Below are positions 10,801-24,000 of a DNA stretch of 64,000 nucleotides, in pieces. Location: assembly GCA_014529385.2 (NCBI GenBank), contig CM043971.1, forward strand, positions 61,508,209-61,572,208. The letters run 5' to 3'. Source of the DNA: Adiantum capillus-veneris (lineage: Eukaryota; Streptophyta; Polypodiopsida; Polypodiales; Pteridaceae). The notes under the pieces were generated by a model that ran no database searches, was not told the DNA's origin, and saw nothing but the letters and a program-made list of their open reading frames with translations. The first letter of the stretch is position 1; the number at the start of each line of letters is the position of its first letter. Made by a program: the position numbers and the translations under genes.

Positions 10801-12510
10801 TACCCTTATAGGTTGGACAAGTGGTGGACCTTAACACCCAGTTATTCTTAATATAATGACATAGAGTTGATAAGTGGTGAATCTTAAGACCAAACCACTC
10901 ATTCTACTAGGTATAATACGTTAGAAAAGTGGTAGACCTTGAATGTAAACACCCCATGTACAAAATATCATGGTTTTAGGGTGTTTCAATGGAGCCTAGA
11001 ATCTTGGAGACATGGTAGATCTTGATTTTTTCCATGTTTGAATGGCACCTATCTTGGAAAAATGATGGAGGTTACTTCTCTCCATGCTTCAATGGAGCCT
11101 AGCTTTGACAAGTGGTGAACCTTTGCTTCTCTCTATGTTTGAATAGAGTTAGCTTGGACAAGTGGTGGACCTTTGCTTCTCTCTATGTTTGAATAGAGTT
11201 AGCTTGGACAAGTGGTGGACCTTGGAATGAAACCCCCATGTAAAACATATCATGGGCATTTCAAGTGGTGAGAAAGGATACCATTTAAGATATAACCTTA
11301 TAGGTTGTACAAGTGGTGGACCTTAATACTTAGTTCTTCCTAATATAATGACATAGAGTGTACAAGTGGTGTATCTAGAGACCAAACCACTCGTGCTACT
11401 AGGGATAATAGGTTAGACAAGTGGTGGGCCTTGAAATAAAACCCCCCATGTACAAAATAAAATGGGTTTAGGGCATTTAAATGGATCTTAGCTTGGAGAC
11501 ATGGTGGATATTTCTTCTCTCCATGTTTCAATGAAGCCTATCTTGGAGAAATGGTGGAGCATCCTTCTCTCCATGTTTCAATATAGCTTAGCTTGGACAA
11601 GTGGTGGATCTTTGGTTCTCTCTATGTTTCAATAGAGTTAGCTTGGACAAGTGGTGGACATTGAAACAAAACTCCCATGTAAAACATATCATGGGTAGTT
11701 CAAGTTGTGAGAAAAAAAACCATTTAAAATATAACCTTATAGGTTGGACAAGTGGTGGACCTTAACACCCAATCCTTTTTAATACAATGACATAGAGTGG
11801 ACAAGTGGTGAATCTTGAGACCAAAGCTATCAAGCTACTAGGGATACTAGGTTGGACAAGTGGTGGATCTTGAATGTACATCCCCTATGTACAAAATATC
11901 ATGGGTTTAGGGTGTTTCAATGGAGTATAGCATATTGGAGACATGGTGGAGCTTGCTTCGCTCCATGTTTCAAGTGGTGGACCTTCAATTATTTTCCCAT
12001 ACCTAGTTTAGACAACCCATACACTTTGCAACTCTAAAGGTTGGACGAGTGGTGGAGCTTTGTTTATTTCCATGTTTTAATGGATCCTAGCTTGGACAAG
12101 TGGTGGACCTTGGAAAAAAGTTTCCCCTGTACAACATAGCTGAGTTTTTTCATGTTTTAATGGAAGAGAGATTTGACAAATGGTGGAGCTTGCTTATCTC
12201 CATGTGGATTTTAGAACTAGCTTGAACAAGTGGTGGAGCTTTGCTTTTCTACTCTTCATAATACAATGATGTATAGGTTGGTTACATGGTGAATCTTAAG
12301 GCCAAACCTCCCATCTTACTAGAGATGATAGGTTGGACAAGTGTTCAACCTTCTATCATTTCTCCATGCCTATAATTAGACAATTAGTAGAACTAGCATC
12401 TTTCTATGTTGTCTAGAGCTGAGCTTGGACAAGTAGTGGACCTTGCTACTCTCTTCCCTTGGTTTATTAGTTTGAAGACTCATTATATATACTTTCTTAG
12501 ATCTATATAA
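7860..12510. repeat. Large left motif array (minus-oriented units)
   Basis: About nine or ten tandem units of roughly 350-450 bp are present. Each has several copies of TTGGACAAGTGGTGGACC plus constant phrases (ACATATCATGGGCATT, ATAATGACATAGAGTGGAC, CCCCCCATGTACAAAATATC). The units are the reverse complement of those at 21.1-29.7 kb, so the two arrays face each other across the cargo genes. Many short frames translate the repeats (WTSGGPW- and DKWWT-like peptides) and are not genes. Confidence 0.9.
11981..12506 (+). repeat. Direct segmental duplicate, copy 2
   Basis: This is the diverged partner of 5484-6005, with the same order of phrases from TTATTTTCCCATACCTAG through ATATACTTTCTTAGATCTA. 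It precedes the second FCP1-like gene as copy 1 precedes the first. Confidence 0.7.
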
Positions 12511-13232
12511 TTACTCATTAGTTAGGTTACAAGTAGGTATGTAATTTGTTAGCCTCAAGGGACTTTGAATATTGAATAGTAAGAAAGTCAAGTGCTGGTT
12601 TGAAGATCTTTTGCTTATCTAAACTAGACTCTAACTTAATAATAAGTCTCTTAAGTTCCATGAATTTTCCTATCTAGGCTCCAAAAGAGTCTTAATTGGT
12701 TTGTGCTAGATTCTAACTTCCTTGATGGGGTAGAATCCTAGAAAAATGAGGCACTATAAGTTTTACCTTAGCTCAAATGGATTTTCACTTAAACTAGACT
12801 GCAATTTGGCACTCTAGTATCTTTGTCTTGATGAAGTTTAACACTAGATACATAGTAGTGATATTTAAGCTTCATGTCTCTTCACTTGATCGAGATATGA
12901 GACCATACTTTCAAGGTCACCACTTGTCTTACCTAAAGACCAATGTGAGACATGGGAGCAAGAAAGCCATCCGATATTGTTTTAAGGACTATTACATAGA
13001 CAATCAATAACTTAAGTAAAGCAAAAAGACTTGGATCTTTCACAATTAATAACTTAAGTAAAGCCAAAAAGACTTGGATCTTTGACAGGTTTTTTTAAAC
13101 TAAAAAAGCACAATCTCATGCTAACAAAACTATAAATCACAATTGAAAGTTTTGAACGAGAAAAAGATCAGCAATCTTATAAGAAGGATGCTTTTCATTT
13201 CATTTGATGATTACAAACTAAAAGAAAGTCTC
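12511..13232. other. Spacer 3' of FCP1-like gene 2
   Basis: The sequence is AT-rich and includes a local tandem duplication around 13008-13082 (CAATTAATAACTTAAGTAAAGC..AAAAAGACTTGGATCTTT). No gene is seen. Confidence 0.4.
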
Positions 13233-14649
13233 TCAAGAAATTGATAAACAAAAAATGTAGGTGACTGCTTCATTATTTTGAGCAAACATATCAAAATCTC
13301 TATTGATTGAGCTCCATCTAGTAGTATCCTTTGTAAGATCCTGCAGGAAGGAATAAAAAGAAAGATTTGTTAGATACCATGCACATGAGTGTTCAAGTAT
13401 GTGTATCAAGAATATATGACATGTCACTAGTACCTTAGGGTTGCTTTCTATCCAGCCTTAGAAGATTGTTCTCATCTTTCACCTTATTTATATAAGCCTT
13501 TGTTGTGGTTGCCTTCAAAACTCCTTTTGTGTTACAACCCAATTGCCTAGCTAAAGTGGTCAATTGTGATGCCTTCATGCTTTCAATGGGTGTACGCTCC
13601 TTTGCTAAGATCTCTTGTATTTGGGCTCTTCTCATTTCATTGCGGTGGCTTGTGTCACTTGCATTTTCAATGATAGTTTCATCCATGTCACCTTTTGCAT
13701 GTGGTATTCTTCTTGTAAAGAACACCTTAGCTGACCAAACATCATTTTTCTGCTTCCAATACTCCATGATTTATTTGTATTCACTATCATTTGTCACTAT
13801 AGGTTGTCCATAATGATTAGAAGCAATTAAATCACGCACATCCCTTCTCTCATCAAGCTAAATCAAGTATGGCAGTAGCTCCTCCAAGAGCATATTGTCA
13901 ACCATCTTCTCAGCATCAAATTGTGGTGGAAAAATGCAATTGTTTGCTGGTGAAATACATCCCTTGTAAGGAGAGTCATCAATAAGCATTGTTCTTTGTG
14001 GATCACATTCAAACCCCATGGCAATTTTGGCTAGAGGCTTGAACATTGCCTCAACGTTTGGATTGTCGGGTCTAAACAATTTTTGAGTTTGAGCGGTGTA
14101 GCAAACATCTTGCGACCAAATTGCAAAGAAAGGCAATGTATCCTCAGCTAAGTTGTTTAGTGCTGCAAGGATTTGATACACATTATTCCTAGTAGTTGTT
14201 GACCAAATTGCAACATTAAACCTCTGTAAAATAGTCTTCAAGAATTGGATGCAACCTGGCCTGAGTATAATATATCTTTTTGAATCCATTTGCACTGAGT
14301 TGTGGTGTGAGGATGGTTGAGGGGAACGTTTCAACAATAGACCATTTAAATCCAATATAATTGTAAGCATGGATTTCTCAACATCTACGCTACATGACGT
14401 AGTACCAATTGGCAATAGCTCGTGAGTGGACTTTTCAGTCTCTTTTGATGTATGTTGCATTTTTGAAGCATCGATTTCTTGGTTCTCATTATTGGAAGCT
14501 TGCTCAAGTTGCACAACACTAGACTCTAGTATAGAAATATCATCCATCTTGGGCACTTTAGAAACCATAGAATCTATGGATTCTATAGTTGTTGACTGAA
14601 CCATAGGAGCATTATCCATCCCAGTTTGTGAATCTAAGAAAACACACAC
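13233..14649 (-). pseudogene. FCP1/NIF-like phosphatase-domain protein 2 with SAP-like tail
   Basis: The main frame (14649-13858) has a low-complexity N-terminus and then an FCP1 domain: IILDLNGLLLKR (about residue 96), RPGCIQFL, VAIWSTTTRNN and LIDDSPYKG (about residue 220) followed by CIFPP. The frame continues past TAG (13858-13860) and TAA (13771-13773) in the same register into 13767-13435. That part completes the family's C-terminus and then has a SAP-like helix pair (IESMKASQLTTLARQLG), suggesting DNA binding. An acceptor (TTCCTTCCTGCAG) precedes a last exon at 13342-13233. Both stops are one C-to-T step from a sense codon. Motif I, DLNG, lacks the second aspartate, as in plant NIF-like proteins. 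The 5' end is uncertain. Confidence 0.75.
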
Positions 14650-15276
14650 ACAAATGGTATCTCAAAACCACTAGAATTTTATTCACCATATTTATATGTA
14701 GAACTCCTAGTAAGAAATTTATTTAAGGTAAAGTCGTTGTTAGAATCCTTGCAACCATTTTCAGCATTCGTACACCAAACACCACTTGTCTAAAATACAA
14801 TCTACTAACTCAACATTTTCCATCCTACACTTTATTAAAGATGAGTACTTAAAGTGAAAACTAAAAGCCACCCTTGTTGAGGAAACATGGATACAAGGTC
14901 CACCAAATGTCCAACCTAGACTACAAGCAAACAATTAGAGATTTGGCTTAGATTTGGATTCAAAGGCCACCACTTATTCAAGTAAGATAACTCCACTTGT
15001 TTAAGACAGTAATGTTTGAAGCCCCACCACTTGTCCAACCTAGACATTGATTAAATTTTGGTAAGATTTATCACAAATCTAGAGTAGAATCAAGATTCTA
15101 TGGCCAAGGTAGTCAAATAAGTTAGAACAACACACAAAGCATAAGAGCACTTTAGATTCTCGTTGAGCATAAACTAAACAATAATCAAATGTTATATTCA
15201 CTTGATATTTCATCCATGAAAAATGAAAATGATGCATGTACTTGAGATTTCCATCCATGTACAATACTTTACAATG
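14650..15276. other. Spacer with scattered motif copies
   Basis: Three or four motif relatives occur between 14890 and 15050 in the right-array orientation (for example CCCCACCACTTGTCCAACC near 15022). No gene is seen. Confidence 0.5.
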
Positions 15277-15833
15277 TCAAGTAAAGTTATAGTCAGCAAA
15301 CAACTCTTCTCCTGCTTCAACTTGACAAATAGTCTCAATGCATACATGGCCATATTCTTCGGACTTGATGTGTGAAGAGGTGCATTTATGCCAAGGTGGC
15401 AAATTTGGATCAAATGTATAGCGTACGTTGGGACAGACATTTGTACTGTGAGAACTATTTATATAGCCCGACACGTTTCCTTCTTCTACACAACCAATAA
15501 TGTATGATTGATCTTCCTCTTCTTCTATGTTTGGATCCTCTAGAAGAGAATATTTATAAGCTCTTGGAAAAATTTTGCATATCTTTTTCCAGTCTTGAAA
15601 TCTATACTTATGCCCTCCATAGTTTAGAATAGTCAAACCACTTTCCAGGGTAGTATGCACAAATAGCCCATAACCAGCTCCTTCAATACATGAAAGTCGC
15701 ACTTCAAAATCCACACCGTTAATATGAAAAATTACATCTTTGGGAATAGGAAACTTGGTGTCCCAAAAGGATCTTCATGCCAATCATAGTGTGAAATACA
15801 TCTAGTTTTTATATCACTTAACTCCTTTGTGTC
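15277..15833 (-). pseudogene. SET-domain protein (probable histone-lysine methyltransferase-like)
   Basis: The 15714-15277 frame shows the SET core in order: GAGYGLFV (GxG near the start), NSSHSTNVCPNVRY (equivalent of the RFINHSCxPN box, with SSH for NHS) and GEELFADYNF at the C-terminus. Upstream, an acceptor (TTTTTGCAG) and about 40 more residues fit the same protein but lie one base out of frame at a T-run around 15767. There is therefore at least one frameshift, and upstream exons are missing from view. The domain is short and ends right after the ADYNF box, with no post-SET cysteines. Such proteins usually methylate lysines; the substrate is unknown. It lies on the same strand as the other transposon A cargo. 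Confidence 0.7.
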
Positions 15834-18401
15834 TGCAAAAAGAAGAAAATATTATGCATAAAATAATGACAATATCAAAGAAAGATATCATTATTTTATA
15901 GTCCAATAGGTCTATTGTATGGAAGACTTAGAGTGCCTCTTACATGGTGCCTCCAAGGTTTCCAAAAAATAAAATCATTGGAAAAAAAAGGCCACTGTGT
16001 CTCCAATCTATTGCCCATTTGAAGCATAGAGAGAACCAAGGTCCACCACTTGTCCAAGCTAGACATGGAGCATTGACACAAGATCCAACACTTATCCAAG
16101 AACCCTATAGTATATGTGGTAACATGGGATGCATTGATGCAACAAAAGTAGTCTAGCCTCCTCATCCATCTCTTTTTTCTTGTAGCCTAGAGGGATTAGT
16201 TTCAAGGTCTATCACTAGTCAAAAACTACACATAGAACATTGATACAAGGTTCCACCACATGTGAAACCTATCATCTCTAGTAGCATGGATGGTTTGATA
16301 TCAAGGTTCACTGCGTGTCCTACCTATACTCTATTGTAGCATAGAGATTCTGGTTTGGTGGTACTACACTTGTCCAAACTTGGCTTGTTGTTGATATCTG
16401 GAGGTAATCAAGGGTCCTCCACTTGTCCAAGTTAGGCATATAAAACAATTGCAAGGTCCACCATGTGTACAACATATGATTGATTATAGCATGCATGGTC
16501 CTTATTTCATGGCAATACCATCTTCTCTCCAACATGTGTCCAACCTCGGCTCCATTGAAGCATGGAGAGAAGCAAGGTCCACCACTTATCAAAGCTATTA
16601 TTTTCTCCCAGTGCTTTCAAAACCCATAATACGTTGTACATGGGGGGGGGATTCTTGTTTCAAGGTCCACCACTTGGCTAAGATTGGATCCATTGAAACA
16701 TAAAGAGAAGCAAGCTCTACCATTTGTCCAAGCTAGGAGCCATTGAAACATGAAAACCCCATTATGTTGTATACGGGGGGTGTTTTTTCAAGGTCTACCA
16801 CTTGTCTAAGCTATGGTCCATTGGAACATGGAGAGAAGCAAAGCTCCACCACTTTTCTAAGCTAGGATCCATTGAAACATGGAGAGAAGCAAGCTCCATT
16901 GTTTGTCTAAGCTAGGCTCCATTGGAACAAGGAGAAAACAAGCTCCACCACTTGCCTATTATTGCATAGAGATTCTGGTTTTGAAGGTCCACCACTTGTC
17001 CAACCTTGCCTTCATGTATGGAGATAATCAAGAGTGCAATGCTTCTCTAAGCTAGGGACATAAAAGAGTTTCAAGGTCCACTACATATACGATCTATGAT
17101 GGGTTTGTAGCATGGGAGGTTTCATTTTAAGGTTGACCACTTCTCCAGCTCCGCTTGTCCAACCTCAGATCCATTGAAGAATGGAGAATAAAGGTGTACC
17201 AACTCTCCAAAATAGGCAAGACAATCTCTATAAAACCCATGAATTGTTAATATATGCTATGCTGTGGAGTTTTGTTTGAAGTTCCACTCCTTATCCAAGC
17301 TACAATCCATTGAAGCATGGAACTAAGTAAGATATATCTCTAGTCCAAGATAGGATCCATTGAAACATAGAGAGAATCAAGGTCCACCACTTGTCCAAGC
17401 TATGCATGGGTAATTGATATAAGGACCACGTACGTTTCACCTATACTATGCTCTATCATGGATGGTTTCATATCCACCAATTTTCCAACCTATTTAGTAG
17501 GTTGTATTATGGGGTTTGGTTTCAAGGTACTTCACTTGTCTAAGGTGGGTTCCATTGAACCATGGAGAGAAACATGTCTACCACTTGTCCGAAATATGCT
17601 CCTTTAAAACATAAAAACAAGGTCCACCACTTGTCCAAGCTAATGTTTCTCTCCATTGAAGCATGGAGAGAAACAAGGTCTACCACCTGTCCAAAATATG
17701 CTCCATTGAAACATAAAAGCAAGGTTCACCACTTGTCCAAGCTAATATAACAAATGGGTGTTGGTTACAAGGTGTACCACACTTGTCTAAACTAGTCTCC
17801 ATGCAAGGTCCACCACATGTCTAAGCTATATGATCTTGGTTTGAAGGTCTACCACACCTCTTGAAATTAGGATCCATGTAAGGTCCACCTTTTGTCAAGC
17901 TATGCCTTTAGTGAGTACTAAAACTAAGTAAATTGCAGTACTTAAATACCTTTCCAAGCTCATTAAGATTTTGGTCTCTAAGGCCACCACCACATGTCTA
18001 ATCTATGCTCTAATTGATTACTTATGCTAGTTCTCAAAGTCCAAACATAAGCTCCCTTCTAGCAAGGTTAGTTTAAATTTAGGCTCCAACACCTCTCTAA
18101 GCTAGGTTCAATTTATGAAGCATCACCATTTAACCATGCTACGATCTAATGTAGGGGGTATTGATAAAAGGTCCAAAACGTATTGAGTTCAAGCTCTTAA
18201 GTAATTAAGTCTTTGTGAGTATTAAATGTTATAGTTTTAGTCTAAAGATCCACCATTCAAAAACTCAAGTAATTTATTATTTACATTCAAACCTTGAATG
18301 CTTGAGATAAAAAATACAAACTCAATCAATACTATATAAAGCAAAATCTAACATTAAGAGTATCAAATCAGTAACAAGAAACACTAACATGCACAAGAAA
18401 C
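15834..18401. repeat. Middle motif array (mostly right-array orientation)
   Basis: Irregular copies of AAGGTCCACCACTTGTCCAAGCT are spaced 60-120 bp apart and separated by CTCCATTGAAACATGGAGAGAAGCAAG-like phrases that contain a small palindrome. Higher-order units are much less regular than in the flanking arrays. The last 150 bp before 18402 is unique AT-rich sequence. Confidence 0.8.
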
Positions 18402-21062
18402 TCAAAACATACGTGTCTCCATTTCCAAAAAGTCCTCCATTGATAGAGGATGTTGTTGTTGTTCTTCTTCTTCTCTTTGTGGAGAGCACTCCTCTGTAAC
18501 AGGCACAATGTCATCTGATTGCGAAGTGGATTGTTGAAGTCCAGCCCATTTTTCTATATATTCATGAGACTTAGCAAAGTCTAGCAGCATGGTCTCCACG
18601 TTTTTTGCCTCCTCCACACTATCAATTAAGCATATAACTTCTTTTTTCTATTGTATTCCTTCCTGTGCAACCAAGGAGCCATCACCAAAAACATCAACAA
18701 GCTTGCGGTCTTCAAAACAATATGTACGAATGTAGTGCTTGACCAAAGCTCTTTTTTGGCCTCCAAATATTGCAAATCTGACATATCGTTATCTGCTACT
18801 TGAAGAAGAGAACAATCAATTGGCATGGGATGTTCCTCTGATCTTCTTCTCAGGTCTTCAAATGCATTGCCTTGTCCCAAGAAGGCAATAACTGTTAGGA
18901 ATTGAATTGCTCCTTTGCAAGGAGCTGATGGAAAGTGATGCAATGCACCACAACAATGGTAGCTCAGATTATCTCCCATGGCGTGAAAGGCACATTGCAA
19001 TTTTGTGAAGTTAGTGAAATCCACAAATGCAAGAAAGACAAATCCAGGATCTGTTGACCCTCCAGCAATAGCCAAGATCCCATCCAAAGCATTGTTAAAT
19101 GTCTCCTCACTCCACTTCAAATTGCCTCCAACGTTTTTTGTCATATCTAAAACACATAAGCCAATAGGCACTTTATTATTGAAGTGGCGCATCAAGTAGA
19201 GATTGCCTTCCATTTGTAGGCTCACCACATAGATTGACCATGGCAAATCTCTAGGCTCAGTTTTCTCCTTTGAAGGTGAATTGCCCATTGCATGTATTTT
19301 ATTGCTCCATTTGGAAAAGCCATTTTCTTTGTTCCACGCGTCAAACTAGATTTGATCCATTCCTCGCATAGCATTAAAATTGTTTTATAAACAACATCAT
19401 TGATGTTATACATTTTGACCACCTCCTCCCAGTCTTTACATGGTGAAGACTCATTCAAATTGTTGAAGCCTTCAAGAAGTGCATCTTGAATCAATTTGTC
19501 TTGCTTCAACTACTGATTCGATCATACATGTCAGTTGCATCACCATCCTTTGCACTCTTTGACAGTAAAATCTTCTCATCTCTAATCTCTTCTTGAATAG
19601 TCTTTACCTCTGATTCCTCAAGGCCACAAAGGTATCTAAATACAGTTGTTGGGGGTTTCTTATTCTCCTCTTCTAGCTTTTCAATGATTTCTATCCAGCA
19701 ATCATAAACTAAATCAGAGTACGTGACCATGTGTGCCTGTTTAGCAATCCAACTTGCTGCTGCACTCATTCTTGCCAATCGAAGAAAAGCCTAAAAAGAA
19801 ATAGAGAAATAATTAAACTATTGAGCAAGATTTGTTAATTAAACACTATCAAAAAGACAAAGAAAATAACTTACATCCCATCCGGCACGAGATGCATGTA
19901 CCTCTGCAATTCCACTTGCTGCCTTTGGTGGTCGTCTTGAGAAGATCCATTGACTCCGTAAATGTCTCAATATTTGGCTGTAAGGTTGCTTGACATACAA
20001 TGCCTGAGCCTCCTCATTTGCAATGGCAGATATAGCAGTTGCAACAAATGGAGGAGCATTCACAACAATGCGAGCCTTTCTAAATTTATACACGCTAATC
20101 AGTCTTTCAAATATCTCTTTGTTGTTTTGTTCATTGTGAAGCAAAACTTTTGCAGCATAGATTGAATGCTTCCCATCAAGAATCCAATAATGATAATCTT
20201 TAATTTTTTGCTCCTCTACCTCTTCTACTGCCAAAGGAGTCCCCTTCTTTGATTTTGCATTTCGAACAGGCATCAAATATGCACATGCTGCAGGCTTGGT
20301 CGTACTCCATGAAAATCCAAATAGCACACTTTCAGCGTGTTTTTTATCCATAATACGTGCATTATAGTGATCAGGAGCAAGCCAACAATTTTGAATAGGG
20401 ATATCAAATTCCCTATATTGGAAAGGAAAATAATTTATGTACTTATTCATTCCACCTGTATCTTTGTCTTGTCCTTTCATGGCCTCAGCTTCTAAAACAT
20501 CTAGATCCACAATTCTCATCTTTGACATTGAACCCTCTGTTGATGAGGATGCCAAAGATGCCTTGTCTACATCCAAAATGGAACTAGTTCGCTTAGCTGC
20601 TACTTTTTGCATTTTTGCTTACTTCTTTGTGGATGGTGGTCGTGCAGCTTTCACCTTTTTTCATTGTAGTGTGGCAATGATGGAGCTTTGAAGTTGATCT
20701 GCTGTGATGTTTGGATTTGATTCTGCAAACTTCCATCCTCAAGAAAACATTGTCTCTTCTTTGTTTCTAGACATGCGCTCCAATGCATATGCTCCTGGAG
20801 ATAGTTGAAATTCTAGATTCATTGGAACTAGAATGTCAATGCATTCCACCTCCGGATGACTATCAACTACAGAGACAGATGCTTCCACAACTTGTCCAAC
20901 ATCTTCAAACAAGCCGTCATTCTCCTTTTTGGCAATAAATAGATGCACCTTATGAAATTGTGCACCCTCTATACCATGTATGTCCAAATACCATTTCCTA
21001 ACATCATTGCAAGTATAGTCAACTAAGACAGCAACCCTTGCAACCTGTTTTTTTGGAGCCAT
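18402..21062 (-). pseudogene. ParB-fold-like protein with possible methyltransferase-like C-terminus
   Basis: The start is at 21062 (MAPKKQVARV, after an acceptor-like TTTCAG). Exon 1 runs to 19875, with three in-frame stops (20739-20741 TGA, 20661-20663 TGA, 20619-20621 TAA). It contains a ParB/sulfiredoxin-like core: LAPDHYNAR, then ILDGKHSIYAAKVL resembling the DGxHR-x-A motif. A clean 80-bp intron (19874-19791, GTAAGT..TTTTTAG) joins in phase to exon 2, which runs to 18402 through frameshifts near 19507 and 19288. Exon 2 has GGNLKWSEETFNNALDG, then PGFVFLAFVDF and HHFPSAPCKG. These are reminiscent of an adenine methyltransferase fold, but the DPPY-type motif is not visible. An acidic tail follows. 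ParB similarity is moderate; the methyltransferase idea is weak. Confidence 0.6.
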
Positions 21063-24000
21063 CTTTCCTGAAACAAAAAAAACCAAATGTTATTTTAGCA
21101 TATACTTTTTTGTAATGAATTAAGTTTGTGTGAATACAAGGTCCACCACCTGTTCACGTTAGATCTAAGCAAGTATACATAGTAATCATTCAAGCTAGTA
21201 AACTAAGGGAAGGGAGAAGTAAGGTCCACCACTTGTCCAAGCTCAACTCTAGACAACATGGAGAAATTCGAGGTCTACTAATTGTCTAATATAGGCTAAC
21301 TATATTGAAACATAGAGAGAAGCAAAGGTACACCACTTATCCAATCTAGGGTCCATTGTAACATGGAGAGAAGGATGCTCCACCATTTGTCCAAAATAGG
21401 CTCCATTGAAACATGAAGAGAAGCAATATGCACCATGTCTTCGAGATGCTAGGCTCCATTGAAATACCTTAAACCCACGATATTTTGTATATGGGGGGTT
21501 TACATTCAAGGTCCACCACTTGTCCAACCTATTAACGCTAGTAGCATGAGTGGTTTGGTCTCAAGATTCACCACTTTTTCACTCTATGTCATTATATTAA
21601 GAATATATGGGTGTTAAGGTCCACCACTTGTCCAACCTATAAGGCTATATCTTGAAGGTTATTCTTTCTCACCACTTGGAGTGACCATGATAGGTTTTAC
21701 ATGGGGGTTTGGTTCCAAGGTCCACCACTTGTCCAAGATAACTCTATTGAAACATAGAGAGAACCAAAGGTCCACCACTTGTCCAAGCTAGGGTCCATTG
21801 AAACATGGAGAGAAGGATGCTCCACCATTTGTCCAAGATACGCTCCATTGAAACATGAAGAGAAGAAAGCTACACCATGTCTCCAAGATGCTAATCTCCA
21901 TTGAAATACCTTAAACCCATGATATTTCGTACATGGGGGGTTTACATTCAAGGTCCACCACTTGTCCAACCTATTATCTCTAGTAGCATGAGTGGTTTGG
22001 TCTCAAGATTCACCACTTTTCCACTCTATGTCATTATATTAAGAATATATGGGTGCTAAGGTCCACCACTTGTCCAACCTATAAGGCTATATCTTAAACA
22101 TTATTCTTTCTCACCACTTGGAGTTACCATGATAGGTTTTACATGGGAGTTTGGTTACAAGGCCCACCACTTGTCCAAGCTAAATCTATTGAAACATAGA
22201 GAGAAGCAAAGGTCCACCACTTGTCCAAGCTAGGCTCCATTGAAACATGGAGAGAAGGATGCTCCACCATTTGTCAAAGATAGGCTCCATTGAAACATGA
22301 AGAGAAGCAAGCTGCACCATGTCTCCAAGATGCTAGGCTCCATTGAAATACCTTAAACCCATGATATTTCGTACATGGGGGGTATACATTCAACGTCCAC
22401 CACTTGTCCAACCTATTATCCTTAGTATCATGAGTGGTTTGGTCTCAAGATTCACCACTTTTCCACTCTATGTTGTTATATTAAGAAGATCTAGGTTTTA
22501 AGGTCGACCACTTGTCCAACCTATAAGGCTAGATCTTAAAGGGTAATATTTCTCACCACTTGGAATGACCATGATATGTTTTACATGGGGGTTTGGTTCC
22601 AAGGTCCACCACTTGTCCAAGCTAACTCTATGGAAACATAGAGAGAAGCAAAGGTCCACCACTTGTCCAAGCTAGGCTCCATTGAGACATTTAGAAAAGG
22701 ATGATCCCCCATTGGTGGAAGATAGGCTCCATCGAAAAATGAAGAGAAGCAAGCTGCACCATGTCTCCAAGATGCTAGGCTTCATCGAAATACCTTAAAC
22801 CCAGGATATTTTGTACATGGGGGGTTTACATTCAAGGGCCGATACTTGTCCAAGCTATTATCGCTAGTAGCATGAGTGGCTTTGTCTCAAGATTCACCAC
22901 TTTTCCACTCTATGTCATTATATTAAGAATATGTGGGTGTTAAGGTCCACCACTTGTCCAACCTATAAGTCTATATCTTAAAGGTTATTCTTTCTTACCA
23001 CTTGGAGTGACCATGATAGGTTTTATATGGGGGTTTGGTTTCAAGCTCCACCACTTGTCCAAGCTAACTCTATTGAAACAGAGAGAGGAGAAAAGGTCCA
23101 CCACTTGTCCAAGCTAGGCTCCATTGAAACATGGAGAGAAGGATGCTCCACCAATTGTCCAAGATACGCTCCATTGAAACATGACGAGAAGCAAGGTGCA
23201 CCATGTCTCCAAGATGCTAGGCTTCAGCGAAAAACATTAAACCCACGATATGTCGTAGATGAGGGGTTTACATTCAAGGTCCAACACTTGTCCAAGCTAT
23301 TATTGGTAGTAGCCTGAGTGGTTTGGTCTCAAGATTCACCACTTTTACACTCTATGTCATTATATTAAGAATATGTGGGTGTTAAGGTCCACCACTTGTC
23401 CAACCTATAAGGCTACATCTTAAAGGTTATTCTTTCGTACCACTTGGAGTGACCATGATAGGTTTTACATGGGGGTTTGGTTCCAAGGTCCATCACTTGT
23501 CCAAGCTAATTCTATTGAATCATAGAGAGAAGCAAAGGTCCACCACTTGTCTAAGCTAGGCTCCATTGAAACATGGAGAGAAGGATGCTCCACCATTTGT
23601 CGAAGCTAACTCTATAGAAACATGGGGGGTTTACGTTCAAGGTCCACCACTTTTCAAAGCTATTACCGCTAGTAGAATGAGTGGTTTTGTCTCAAGATTC
23701 ACCACTTTCTCACTCTATGTCATTATGTTAAGAATATTTGGGTGTTAAGGTCCACCACTTGTCCAACCTATAAGACTATATCTTAAAGGTTATTCTTTCT
23801 CACGACTTGGAGTGACCATGATAGGTTTTACATTGGGGTTTGGTTCCAAGGTCCACCACTTGTCCAAGCTAACTCTATTGAAACATAGAGAGAAGCAAAG
23901 GTCCACCACTTGTCCAAGCTAGGGTCCATTGAAACATGGAGAGAAGGATGCTCCACCATTTGTCCAAGATAGGCTGCATTGAAACAAGAAGAGAAGCAAG

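Noticed and set aside
4558-12037. Many short open frames with peptides such as DKWWTLNV or WTSGGPW
   Set aside because: They are translations of the motif repeats in different registers and recur with the unit period; no starts, splice sites or domains support them.
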